Assembly (NCBI GenBank): GCA_039818825.1
Contig: JBCBTD010000029.1
Coordinates: 1-50,576, forward strand
DNA: 50,576 bases
Origin: JBCBTD01 sp039818825
GTDB taxonomy: Bacteria > Pseudomonadota > Alphaproteobacteria > Geminicoccales > Geminicoccaceae
Direction of reading: 5' to 3'
Shown here: piece after piece, positions 44,061 through 50,576 of the stretch
How the letters are laid out: every line of letters starts with the position of its first letter
Position numbering within the stretch: position 1 is the first letter of the stretch
The notes under the pieces: generated by a model
Seen by the model: only the letters and a program-made list of their open reading frames with translations
Database searches by the model: none
Told to the model about the DNA's origin: nothing
Position numbers and translations under genes: made by a program

Positions 44061-44486
44061 TCAGTGGCGCGCGCGTCCGTACCTGAGGATCGCATGTTGC
44101 CGCGCCCCGCGTACCGCGTGCGGATTGGTGCCGTAGACGCGGTTGAAGGCGCGCGTGAAGTGTGCGGGGTCCGCGTAGCCGAGCCGGCGACCGATTTCCG
44201 CGATCGGGAGATCCGTGCACTGCAGAAGCAGTGTTGCCTCGTCGAACCTGACGCGCGTCAGGAGAGCGGAGAACGTCAGGCCTTGCGCCTCGAGCCGGCG
44301 CTGAAGGCTCCGCACGGACACCCCAGTCGCGCGCGCCAAGTCGGCGACCCGTGGCGTCGTTGGGCCCAGCATCGCGCGCAGCCGTCGTGTCGCCGCGTCG
44401 ATCTCGGAGGCGTCGACGGAACCGTGTGCGGCGGTCGAGCTGTGCACGGCTGGCCGACGCGCGATTGGCCGCCTGCACGGTGTCAT
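44061..44486 (-). CDS. Short AraC-type HTH protein, sensor domain missing
   Basis: 141 residues from the ATG at 44484-44486, which has GGAGG 5 bases upstream. Only the DNA-binding part of an AraC regulator is present: VADLARATGVSVRSLQRRLE and IAEIGRRLGYADPAHFTRAF. The full-length family has about 200 more residues in front. The first 45 residues (Arg- and Pro-rich) have no likeness. It could be a true stand-alone HTH protein or the end of a truncated gene; the good ribosome site favours the former. It is divergent from the barrel gene at 44811. Confidence 0.7.
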   Translation of the reverse strand: MTPCRRPIARRPAVHSSTAAHGSVDASEIDAATRRLRAMLGPTTPRVADLARATGVSVRSLQRRLEAQGLTFSALLTRVRFDEATLLLQCTDLPIAEIGRRLGYADPAHFTRAFNRVYGTNPHAVRGARQHAILRYGRARH

Positions 44487-44810
44487 CGAGCCTCCGAAAG
44501 CGCGTACGCCCCGCAAGCGGAGTGTCGGAGCGGTCCGCGGATCACTGCCATCGGGGGCTCCCAAACAACGACCTCGCGGCCAGCCTACATGTTTGGGTGC
44601 ATGGCAGATTGCCTCTCCACGCCAGAGTGCGCGACGCGCTCCGCCCCGATGTGGCGCGTTGTGGCAAGAGAGCTTTCAAGGTTCTTGCTAGCGTCTTCCG
44701 TGGAGTCGTCGGGCCTCGGCACGGGCGACGGAAGCGCCGTCCTACGTCCGAGAGAGTTTTGGGTAGCTGGTGATCGCCGCGTTTTTCAGTATCGCAATGG
44801 TGACGACAAC
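44487..44810. other. Divergent intergenic region, no gene
   Basis: 324 bases between the short AraC-type gene and the barrel gene. It should hold both promoters; I see no clear -35/-10 pair or palindrome and no protein-like frame. Confidence 0.5.
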
Positions 44811-45599
44811 ATGACGAATCACCTCCGACGGCGGCGAGGCTTGCCACTGGCGATGGCTGTTGCCTGCTCACTTGGCGCAAGCGCGGGAGCCGCCGCGGAG
44901 GAAGCGGCGGGTGTCGATCCCGCCTGGGCCTTCGGCGCCGAGATCTACCTTTGGGGCGCGACGATCACCGGCGAGACGACCGCTGGCGACGAGGTGCGGA
45001 TCGACTTCAGCGACCTCTTCGACAATCTCAATTTCGGCGTGATGGGCACGCTCGTAGCACAACGAGACAAGCTGACCTTGTTTGCGGACGCCATCTACCT
45101 GGATGCCGAAGGGGACCGGCGCACGACAGCGAACATCGTCGGCAGCTCGGTGACCGCCGCTGCCACGCTCGACCTCAAGGGCTTCATCACGACAGCCGGT
45201 GCCGCGTACGAGGTGTTCTCATCCGGCAGCACGGGTCTCGGGACGACGAGCATAGATGCACTCGGCGGTGCTCGGGTCCTTTGGCTCGAATCGGACCTCG
45301 ACTTCGACCTGGCGGGCGGCAGCGCCTCGGCGTCCGAGTCCGGAACGAACGTCGACGCTGTGGTCGGCGCTCGCGGCCGAACCGACCTCACCGACCGCCT
45401 GTACCTGACCTACTACGCCGATGTCGGCACCGGCCAGAGCAACCTGACGTGGCAGGCGCTCGCCGGCCTCAACTACAGTTTCAAGCGCGTCGACCTGGTC
45501 GGCGGCTACCGCTATCTGAGCTGGAACTTCCAAGATCGCGACACCTTCGACAACCTCAAGCTCCACGGGCCCTTCCTCGGCGTGAAGTTCGGATTCTGA
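44811..45599 (+). CDS. Outer-membrane beta-barrel protein, paralogue of the 30156 gene
   Basis: 262 residues from the ATG at 44811; the frame is open far upstream but without protein likeness. A signal peptide (ACSLGASAGAAA) is followed by barrel strands: WAFGAEIYLWGATITGET, VRIDFSDLFDNLNFGVMG and the aromatic end HGPFLGVKFGF. The DLFDxLN strand pair is shared with the barrel at 30156-31001. Function unknown. Confidence 0.8.
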   Translation: MTNHLRRRRGLPLAMAVACSLGASAGAAAEEAAGVDPAWAFGAEIYLWGATITGETTAGDEVRIDFSDLFDNLNFGVMGTLVAQRDKLTLFADAIYLDAEGDRRTTANIVGSSVTAAATLDLKGFITTAGAAYEVFSSGSTGLGTTSIDALGGARVLWLESDLDFDLAGGSASASESGTNVDAVVGARGRTDLTDRLYLTYYADVGTGQSNLTWQALAGLNYSFKRVDLVGGYRYLSWNFQDRDTFDNLKLHGPFLGVKFGF

Positions 45600-45660
45600 G
45601 TTGCGCGTCGAAGCTAAGGTCGCGGACTGAACGGCGCTTGGCGTTCCTGGTTCTCCGGTC

Positions 45661-45835
45661 TCATCTGGCGACTGGCAGCGTGAGCACCGGGGACGCTTCG
45701 TTGCGATTGGAGGCATCCGCAATGCGCGCGCCGACGAGGTTCTCAAGCAGGTTGAAGTAGGTCTTGTTGCCGATGTCGTCGGCAGCAATGAAGTGCCAGT
45801 GGCCTTCATGCTTCGCTGTGGATCCGCGTGGAATG
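45661..45835 (-). pseudogene. C-terminal remnant of an unrecognised protein
   Basis: On the minus strand an open frame without start ends at TGA 45661-45663 and reads protein-like text: KHEGHWHFIAADDIGNKTY, NLLENLVGARIADASNRNEA and SPVLTLPVAR. Codon use looks coding and the end is clean, but upstream of 45835 the frame loses this character. Probably the tail of a truncated gene; I cannot name it. Confidence 0.4.
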
Positions 45836-45890
45836 GGGACCCCGTGACCGGGTGATCGGCGTCCGAGCTTGCCCCCCTCGCGCGGCCGTC

Positions 45891-46277
45891 TCAGGCGGTT
45901 CCCTCGCCGAGGAAGGAGACGTGCGCCGACACGATCCGCCAGCCCTCGGTGAAGCGGACCCAGTTTTGGGTTTGCCGGCCGAGACGCGTCTCGCCGTCAT
46001 GAACGAATTCCGTGTCCGCCGTCGCGAAATCGCGGCCGTAGGTATGGATGCGCGTGTTGCGCAAGGCGCGCTTGGGGACGCTCGTCATCGTCCGACGGAA
46101 TGCGGCGATCGCGTCGTGTCCGTAGAGGCATTCGCCCTCGCCGTAGCGCGCGACGCGGGCGTCCTTCCAAAAAAAGGCATCGAGCCGGTCCGGATCGTAG
46201 TCCATCAGCGCGCTCTCGTAGGCGGCGAAGAGCGCCTGCAGCTCAGCGATCACCTTCGGATCGTCAACGGTCGTCAA
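45891..46277 (-). CDS. AtzH/HpxZ-like protein (DUF3225, SnoaL-like fold)
   Basis: 128 residues. Two TTG codons are candidates; the one at 46275-46277 has AGGAGG 7 bases upstream and fits, while the TTG at 46283 lies too close. The cone-shaped SnoaL-like fold with DYDPDRLDAFFWKDARVARY, GHDAIAAFRRTMTSVPKRAL and WRIVSAHVSFLG is that of AtzH/HpxZ proteins. AtzH of the cyanuric-acid pathway acts on a dicarboxyurea intermediate; HpxZ belongs to oxalurate use. Its start overlaps the stop of the AtzE-like gene. Confidence 0.88.
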   Translation of the reverse strand: MTTVDDPKVIAELQALFAAYESALMDYDPDRLDAFFWKDARVARYGEGECLYGHDAIAAFRRTMTSVPKRALRNTRIHTYGRDFATADTEFVHDGETRLGRQTQNWVRFTEGWRIVSAHVSFLGEGTA

Positions 46278-47590
46278 GGCCAAGCCTCCTCATTGGCGAT
46301 TCGCGCCTCGGCGAGGCCGACGTCGACGAGCCGGTGGGCGGCAGCGAAGAGGAGATCCTCGCGCCAGGGCTTCGCGACGAGTTGAACGGCGCGGGGCAGG
46401 CCGAGGCCGTGCAGCGGCACCGTCAGCGCCGGAAGGCCGATCGCGCTGAAAGGCTGCGTGAACAGGCCGAAAGCGCCGCGGGGGTTCATCGTCTCCCCGG
46501 CGATCTCGACGGAATCGCAGCCGATGGGCGGTGCCGCGAATGGGGCACCTGGCGTGACGAGGACGTCCGTCTCCGCCAAGGACGCAAGACAGCGCTCGCG
46601 CCAGAGACGCCGGGCGCGCTGCGCGGAGAGATACGCTTCGGCGGGGACCAGAGCGCCTGCCAGGAACCGGTCGCGGGTCATCGGATCGAATCCCAGCGGA
46701 TCGGCGCGCAGGTCGGCGATGTGCGCGCTCGAGCCCTCGATGAGCGTGACGACGAGTGAGGCTGCCCAGCCTTGCTCGACGCCCGGGAGCTCGATCGGTG
46801 CGAGCGCGTCGAGCGCCACCCCCGCCTCGGCCGTCCGAGCGCGGCCCTCGTCGTCGCAGCGCTCGAAATGCGGCCCAGCGGCAAGGCGGACGCGAATGCG
46901 CTCCGGCGCGGGGTCGATCGATGGCGCAGACGCCTGGACCGGGTCCTCGGGATCTGCGCCCTGCATCGTCGCGTAGGCCGCCTCCAGGATGTCCAGATCC
47001 GCGGCCAGCGGCCCGATATGGTCAAGGCTCTCGGCGAACAGCGCGGCGCCTGCGCGCGAGAGGCGCCCGTAGGTCGGCTTGAGGCCCCAGACGCCGCAGG
47101 CCGCGGCCGGCACCCGGATCGAACCGTTGGTGTCGGAGCCAAGCGTGAGCGGCACCATTCCCGCAGCGACCGCCGCACCCGAGCCGCCCGACGAACCGCC
47201 GGCCATGCGTGAGAGGTCGTGCGGATTGCGCGTCGGCCCGCAGTGCGTGTTCTCGGTCGTGAAGCCGGAGGCGAACTCATCCATGTTCAGCGTGCCGACG
47301 AGAACGGCGCCCGCGGCCTCCAGCCGGCGGATCGCAAAGGCGTCGCGTGCGGCCGGCGGCCGGCGCTCCCAGATCTTCGATCCGGCTCGTGTCGGGATGC
47401 CGGCGACGTCGAAGAGGTTCTTCACCGCAAATGGGACGCCAGTGAGCGGACGCGTCGGCGCGCCGGCGTCGAGTGCTGCAGCGGTCCGGCGCGCGCGATC
47501 AGCGAGCACATCGGTGAAAGCGTTCACCTCCCCGTTACGCCCTTCGATGCGCGCGAGCGCCGCCTCTACCCGTTCAGCAGCGCTCGTCAT
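46274..47590 (-). CDS. AtzE-like amidohydrolase (amidase signature family)
   Basis: 438 residues. The amidase-signature triad is visible: Lys in PFAVKNLFDVAGIPT, the cis-Ser in MAGGSSGGSGAAVAAGM and the nucleophilic Ser in GSDTNGSIRVPAAACG. The chain matches AtzE, the 1-carboxybiuret hydrolase that needs the small AtzG subunit, more than GatA. ATGA overlap with the atzG-like gene in front. Because an ABC importer of the Dpp type is in the same operon, the true substrate may be an imported ureido or amide compound rather than a triazine product (inference). Confidence 0.9.
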   Translation of the reverse strand: MTSAAERVEAALARIEGRNGEVNAFTDVLADRARRTAAALDAGAPTRPLTGVPFAVKNLFDVAGIPTRAGSKIWERRPPAARDAFAIRRLEAAGAVLVGTLNMDEFASGFTTENTHCGPTRNPHDLSRMAGGSSGGSGAAVAAGMVPLTLGSDTNGSIRVPAAACGVWGLKPTYGRLSRAGAALFAESLDHIGPLAADLDILEAAYATMQGADPEDPVQASAPSIDPAPERIRVRLAAGPHFERCDDEGRARTAEAGVALDALAPIELPGVEQGWAASLVVTLIEGSSAHIADLRADPLGFDPMTRDRFLAGALVPAEAYLSAQRARRLWRERCLASLAETDVLVTPGAPFAAPPIGCDSVEIAGETMNPRGAFGLFTQPFSAIGLPALTVPLHGLGLPRAVQLVAKPWREDLLFAAAHRLVDVGLAEARIANEEAWP

Positions 47591-47781
47591 GCGCGGTAGA
47601 CCGGCGCGATTTCGACGAGCGGCGCCTCGTCGAGATCGGCGGCCGCCGTCTCGGCGTGGGCGAGCAACGCGCGGAGATTGGCGACGACGCCCGGTCGGGC
47701 TTCGGGTGGGATGGTCAGACCGAGGGCCTCGGCCGCCGCGTCCATCATCGCCTCGAGAGCCGCATCGTCGGGCACGGGCAT
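47587..47781 (-). CDS. AtzG-like small subunit (DUF4089)
   Basis: 64 residues. A helical protein with ALEAMMDAAAEALGLTIPPE and ARPGVVANLRALLAHAETAA, matching AtzG, a GatC-like subunit that wraps AtzE. It lies between permease and amidase genes: 4 bases after the DppC-like gene and overlapping the amidase start (ATGA). Confidence 0.88.
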   Translation of the reverse strand: MPVPDDAALEAMMDAAAEALGLTIPPEARPGVVANLRALLAHAETAAADLDEAPLVEIAPVYRA

Positions 47782-47785
47782 CCGA

Positions 47786-48688
47786 TCATCCTCCTTCGCG
47801 CAGTCGCGTCCGCGGGTCGAAACGGTCGCGCAGTCCGTCGCCCACGAGGTTCAAACCCAACACCGCAACGAAGATCGCAAGGCCGGGAAACCACGCCATC
47901 CAGGGCGCGAGCGTCAGGAAGCCGATCGCGTTCTTCAGCATCGCCCCCCAGCTCGGCTGCGGCGGCTGAATGCCGAGGCCGAGGAACGAGAGGTAGCTTT
48001 CGGTGATGATGGCGTCGGCGAAGAGCAGCGACGCCTGGACGAGCAGTGGTGGTGCTATGGTCGGCGCGATGGCGCGCACCATGATCGCGACGTCCGAAAA
48101 GCCCATGGCCCGGTCCGCCTCCACGAAGGCGAGCTCGCGAGCGACCAGCGTCTGACCTCGCGACAGCCGCGCGAAGACCGGCAGATAAACGATCGAGATC
48201 GCGATCATCGCGTTCGTCAGGGACGGCCCGAGTGCCGCCGTGATCCCGAGCGCCAACAGGACCGGGGGAAAGGCGAAGAGGACGTCCATGCAGCGCATCA
48301 GGACTGCGTCCACCCACCCGCGATAGAAGCCGGCGAGCACGCCGATCGTCGTTCCGACCGTGGCCGACCCGCCGACGCTGATCAGCCCGACGAAGAGCGA
48401 GACCTGAGCGCCTGCGATCACACGGGCGAGGATGTCGCGACCGAGATCGTCGGTGCCGAACCAGTGCTCCGTGCTCGGTGGACTGAGCGCGTTCAGGAAG
48501 TCGGGCTTGGTCGGGTCGTAGGGATGGAGGACCGGGCCGAAGAGAGCCGTGCCGGCGACAAGCATCAGGATCAAAAAGCCGATCGTCGCGCGCGGATCTG
48601 CGAAGAGCGTGGCGCGAAGCCATGCGAAGCGTCGGGTGCGGGCAGCCACACCGGTACTTGGAAGCACGGTGCTCGGGACGACGCTCAT
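47786..48688 (-). CDS. ABC transporter permease, DppC-like
   Basis: 300 residues from an ATG at 48686-48688. DppC features: LHPYDPTKPDFLNALSPPS, HWFGTDDLGRDILARVIAG, and the EAA loop in AFVEADRAMGFSDVAIMVRA. The last helix is followed by LVGDGLRDRFDPRTRLREGG. ATGA overlap with the DppB-like gene. Forms the membrane channel with it. Confidence 0.92.
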   Translation of the reverse strand: MSVVPSTVLPSTGVAARTRRFAWLRATLFADPRATIGFLILMLVAGTALFGPVLHPYDPTKPDFLNALSPPSTEHWFGTDDLGRDILARVIAGAQVSLFVGLISVGGSATVGTTIGVLAGFYRGWVDAVLMRCMDVLFAFPPVLLALGITAALGPSLTNAMIAISIVYLPVFARLSRGQTLVARELAFVEADRAMGFSDVAIMVRAIAPTIAPPLLVQASLLFADAIITESYLSFLGLGIQPPQPSWGAMLKNAIGFLTLAPWMAWFPGLAIFVAVLGLNLVGDGLRDRFDPRTRLREGG

Positions 48689-49626
48689 GCCGACCGCACT
48701 CTCGGATCGAGAAGGGCGTAGACGAGATCGGTGGCGAGGTTGATCAGCACGAAGATCGTCGCCGTCAGCAGGACGGCTCCTTGCACGATCGGGTAGTCGC
48801 GCGCGAAAATCGCGTCCACGGTCAGCTTGCCGATACCGGGCCAGGAGAAAACCGTCTCGGTGATCACGACGCCGCCGAGCACCTGCCCCATCTGAATGCC
48901 GAGGAGCGTGACGACCGGCATCAGCGCCGTGCGGAATCCATGGTGCATGATCACGCGCCAAGGCGAGAGCCCCTTCGACCAAGCGGTACGCACGTAGTCC
49001 TGGCTCAACACCTCGAGCATCGCCGAGCGGGTCATTCGCATCGTTGCCGCTGCGAGCGACGCGCCGAGTGTCACCGCCGGCAGCGCCAGCGTCGCAAGGT
49101 TGCCGAAGGGGTCTTCGAAGAACGGAACGCGTCCGGACGAGGGGAAGATCGGGAGGGTGATCGAGAAGGTGAGGATCAACATCACGCCGAGCCAGAAGCT
49201 CGGGATCGAGAGCCCGCACAGCGCTACGAAGGAGGCCCCGAAATCGAGGACGCTGTTCTTGCGGACGGCCGAGATCACGCCCGCCGGGATCGCGATCAGG
49301 AGCGCGATCGCCATGGCCGAGACCGCGAGTTGAATGGTGGGGCCGAGTGCTTCCAGCAGCATGCCCGCCACCGGCCGACCGGTCTGGATCGAGCGGCCGA
49401 GATCGCCCTGCAGGACCGAACCGATCCAAGTCGTGTACTGCTCCCAGAGTGGCCGATCGAGGCCGTACTTGGCGCGAAGGGCGTCGATCGCCTCGTCCGT
49501 CGCTTCGAGACCGATCATGGCGACGATCGGGTCGCCTGGGACGAGATGGACCAGCAGGAACGAAATCAGCGAGATTCCGAACAGAATGGGCGCGAGCGCG
49601 GCGAGCCGTGTCAGCACGTATCGCAT
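48685..49626 (-). CDS. ABC transporter permease, DppB-like
   Basis: 313 residues with six helices: MRYVLTRLAALAPILFGISL at the N terminus, LVPGDP, the EAA loop in QDYVRTAWSKGLSPWRVIMH and FRTALMPVVT, and a C-terminal LLDPRVRSA. First gene of the minus-strand operon dppB-dppC-atzG-atzE-atzH. The binding-protein gene is not in the window. Confidence 0.92.
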   Translation of the reverse strand: MRYVLTRLAALAPILFGISLISFLLVHLVPGDPIVAMIGLEATDEAIDALRAKYGLDRPLWEQYTTWIGSVLQGDLGRSIQTGRPVAGMLLEALGPTIQLAVSAMAIALLIAIPAGVISAVRKNSVLDFGASFVALCGLSIPSFWLGVMLILTFSITLPIFPSSGRVPFFEDPFGNLATLALPAVTLGASLAAATMRMTRSAMLEVLSQDYVRTAWSKGLSPWRVIMHHGFRTALMPVVTLLGIQMGQVLGGVVITETVFSWPGIGKLTVDAIFARDYPIVQGAVLLTATIFVLINLATDLVYALLDPRVRSA

Positions 49627-49771
49627 CGAGGTCGTCTTTCGTCCCGTTTCCGTGTCGAAGCGGGCGATTGTTCCCGCAAGACCAAGACGTTCGGTCGTTC
49701 TTGATTTAAGCGTTTAACTCGACCACTGTCGGCGTGCCTGACGCCCCTGTCAATCGCCTCGGAAACCGCTC

Positions 49772-50395
49772 GTGACCCCAATCGAAGAGCCGGCCGCCGC
49801 CGAGATCGTGGGGCTCAGCATCGCGTTTCCCTCGCCGCGCGGCCCCGTCCGAGTCGTCGAGGAGGCGAGCTTCTCGGTCCGGCGTGGTGAGGTGCTCGGG
49901 CTCGTCGGCGAGTCGGGGTCCGGCAAGTCGGTCACGGCGCTCGCGCTGACCGGGTTGCTCGCGATGGCGGGCGGGCGACGGGAGGCGGGGCGCATTTGCC
50001 TCGATGGCGCGGACGTGACCGACATCCCCGATGCGGCGTGGCGGAAGCTGCGCGGTAGCGCCGTCTCGATGATCTTCCAGGACCCGCTGATGTCGCTGAA
50101 CCCCGTCTACCGCGTCGGCGCGCAGGTGGCGGAGGCGCTGGAGCGCCACCGGTGGATGAGCCGGCGTGCGGCGTGGCGGAGAGCCGTCGAACTGTTCGAT
50201 CAGGTCGGCCTTCCCGACCCGGAAGAGCGGGCGCGGGCCTTTCCACATCAACTTTCGGGCGGCATGCGACAGCGTGTGATGATCGCGATGGCGCTCGCTT
50301 GCGAGCCGAAGCTTCTGATCGCGGACGAGCCGACCACGGCGCTCGACGTCACGATCCAGGCGACGATACTCGAACTCATCGAAAGCATGATCGAC
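49772..50395 (+). pseudogene. Opp/Dpp-type ABC ATPase gene, cut at a head-on junction
   Basis: From a GTG at 49772 an OppD/DppD-like ATPase is normal for about 205 residues: Walker A GESGSGKSVT, Q-loop MIFQDPLMSLNPV, signature HQLSGGMRQRVMI and Walker B LIADEPTTALDVT. After ATILELIES the family sequence (H-loop THD and C-terminal domain) is missing; the frame then reads through the complement of another ATPase gene to 50509. It is divergent from the DppB-like gene and would be that transporter's ATPase. Confidence 0.8.
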
Positions 50396-50553
50396 CGCGC
50401 GGTCACCGTCTTGCCCGAACCGGATTCGCCGACTAGGCCGAAGGACTCCGCGGCACCGATGGCGAAAGAAACGCCGTCGACCGCCGTCAGGCTGCCGCGC
50501 TTCAGATGAAAGCGGACGGTCAGATCCTCCAACTCCAAAATCGGCGCGGCCAT
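50388..50553 (-). pseudogene. N-terminal fragment of a second Opp/Dpp-type ABC ATPase
   Basis: On the minus strand an ATG at 50551-50553 with GGGGGAG upstream begins a normal ATPase N terminus: APILELEDLTVRFHLKRGS, TAVDGVSFAIG and Walker A GESGSGKTVTARSIM. After about 54 residues the sequence becomes the complement of the plus-strand ATPase and has no further likeness. KTVTARSIM is closer to OppD/DppD than OppF types. Confidence 0.75.
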
Positions 50554-50576
50554 GCATCTCCCCCGGTGGCGGGCTG

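Noticed and set aside
48622..49704. 360-codon open frame on the plus strand
   Set aside because: It is antisense to the DppB-like permease and highly charged (Arg, Asp, Glu, His), typical of the complement of a membrane protein gene.
1..50576. tRNA genes, rRNA genes and CRISPR arrays
   Set aside because: I looked for T-loop-like GTTCGAATC patterns, and for regularly spaced direct repeats, and found none convincing; a covariance search would be needed to exclude tRNAs.

Overview
The window is GC-rich throughout and its genes are typical of a free-living alphaproteobacterium: short ATGA/GTGA overlaps inside operons, many secreted or outer-membrane proteins, DUF1254 pairs, a dusA-targeted integrase relic and AtzG/AtzE/AtzH-type amidase genes. 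Genus cannot be fixed from the sequence. No rRNA, tRNA or CRISPR array was seen.

Bases 1-6608: a DMT exporter cut by the window edge, then a polyamine-flavoured block (wrecked gamma-glutamylputrescine-synthetase-like gene, PuuB-like FAD oxidase, acetylpolyamine amidohydrolase, small lipoprotein), an HD hydrolase, an envelope protein with a peptidoglycan-binding domain, a gamma-glutamylcyclotransferase-fold protein and a short antisense-overlapping ORF. Bases 6823-9207: dusA with a dead tyrosine recombinase and an excisionase-like gene at its 5' end, the stump of an old integrated element. Bases 9402-14038: a LysR regulator and a four-gene oxidoreductase operon (CmcJ/NvfI-like, LLM flavoenzyme, SDR, enoyl-CoA hydratase).

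Bases 14685-23243 are the most interesting part. Two convergent transcription units each start with a Zur-like palindrome centred on TTATAA. The left one continues directly into a cobalamin riboswitch and encodes a complete Nik/Opp-type ABC importer (binding protein, two ATPases, two permeases) plus an EamA exporter, all translationally coupled. The right one encodes a COG0523 metal GTPase (CxCC and His-rich loop) and a WD40 protein. I infer a zinc-starvation locus with B12/cobalt feedback on the transporter arm.

Bases 23244-24346 hold a graveyard of recombinase and DUF433/DUF5615 toxin-antitoxin scraps and degenerate repeats. Bases 24347-37313 hold an AraC regulator divergent from DUF3179, two tandem Cys-type sulfatases, an outer-membrane barrel, a HAD phosphatase remnant, an eight-haem secreted cytochrome and two tandem DUF1254 proteins. 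Bases 37447-41791 hold an M19 dipeptidase convergent with a TRIC channel - amidohydrolase - second COG0523 operon, placing a metal chaperone beside two metal-dependent hydrolases. Bases 42074-45599 hold two barrel proteins and two AraC regulators. Bases 45891-50553 hold a Dpp-type ABC transporter joined to atzG-atzE-atzH-like genes; the right edge carries a head-on junction of two truncated ABC ATPase genes that looks like an inversion or an assembly chimera.
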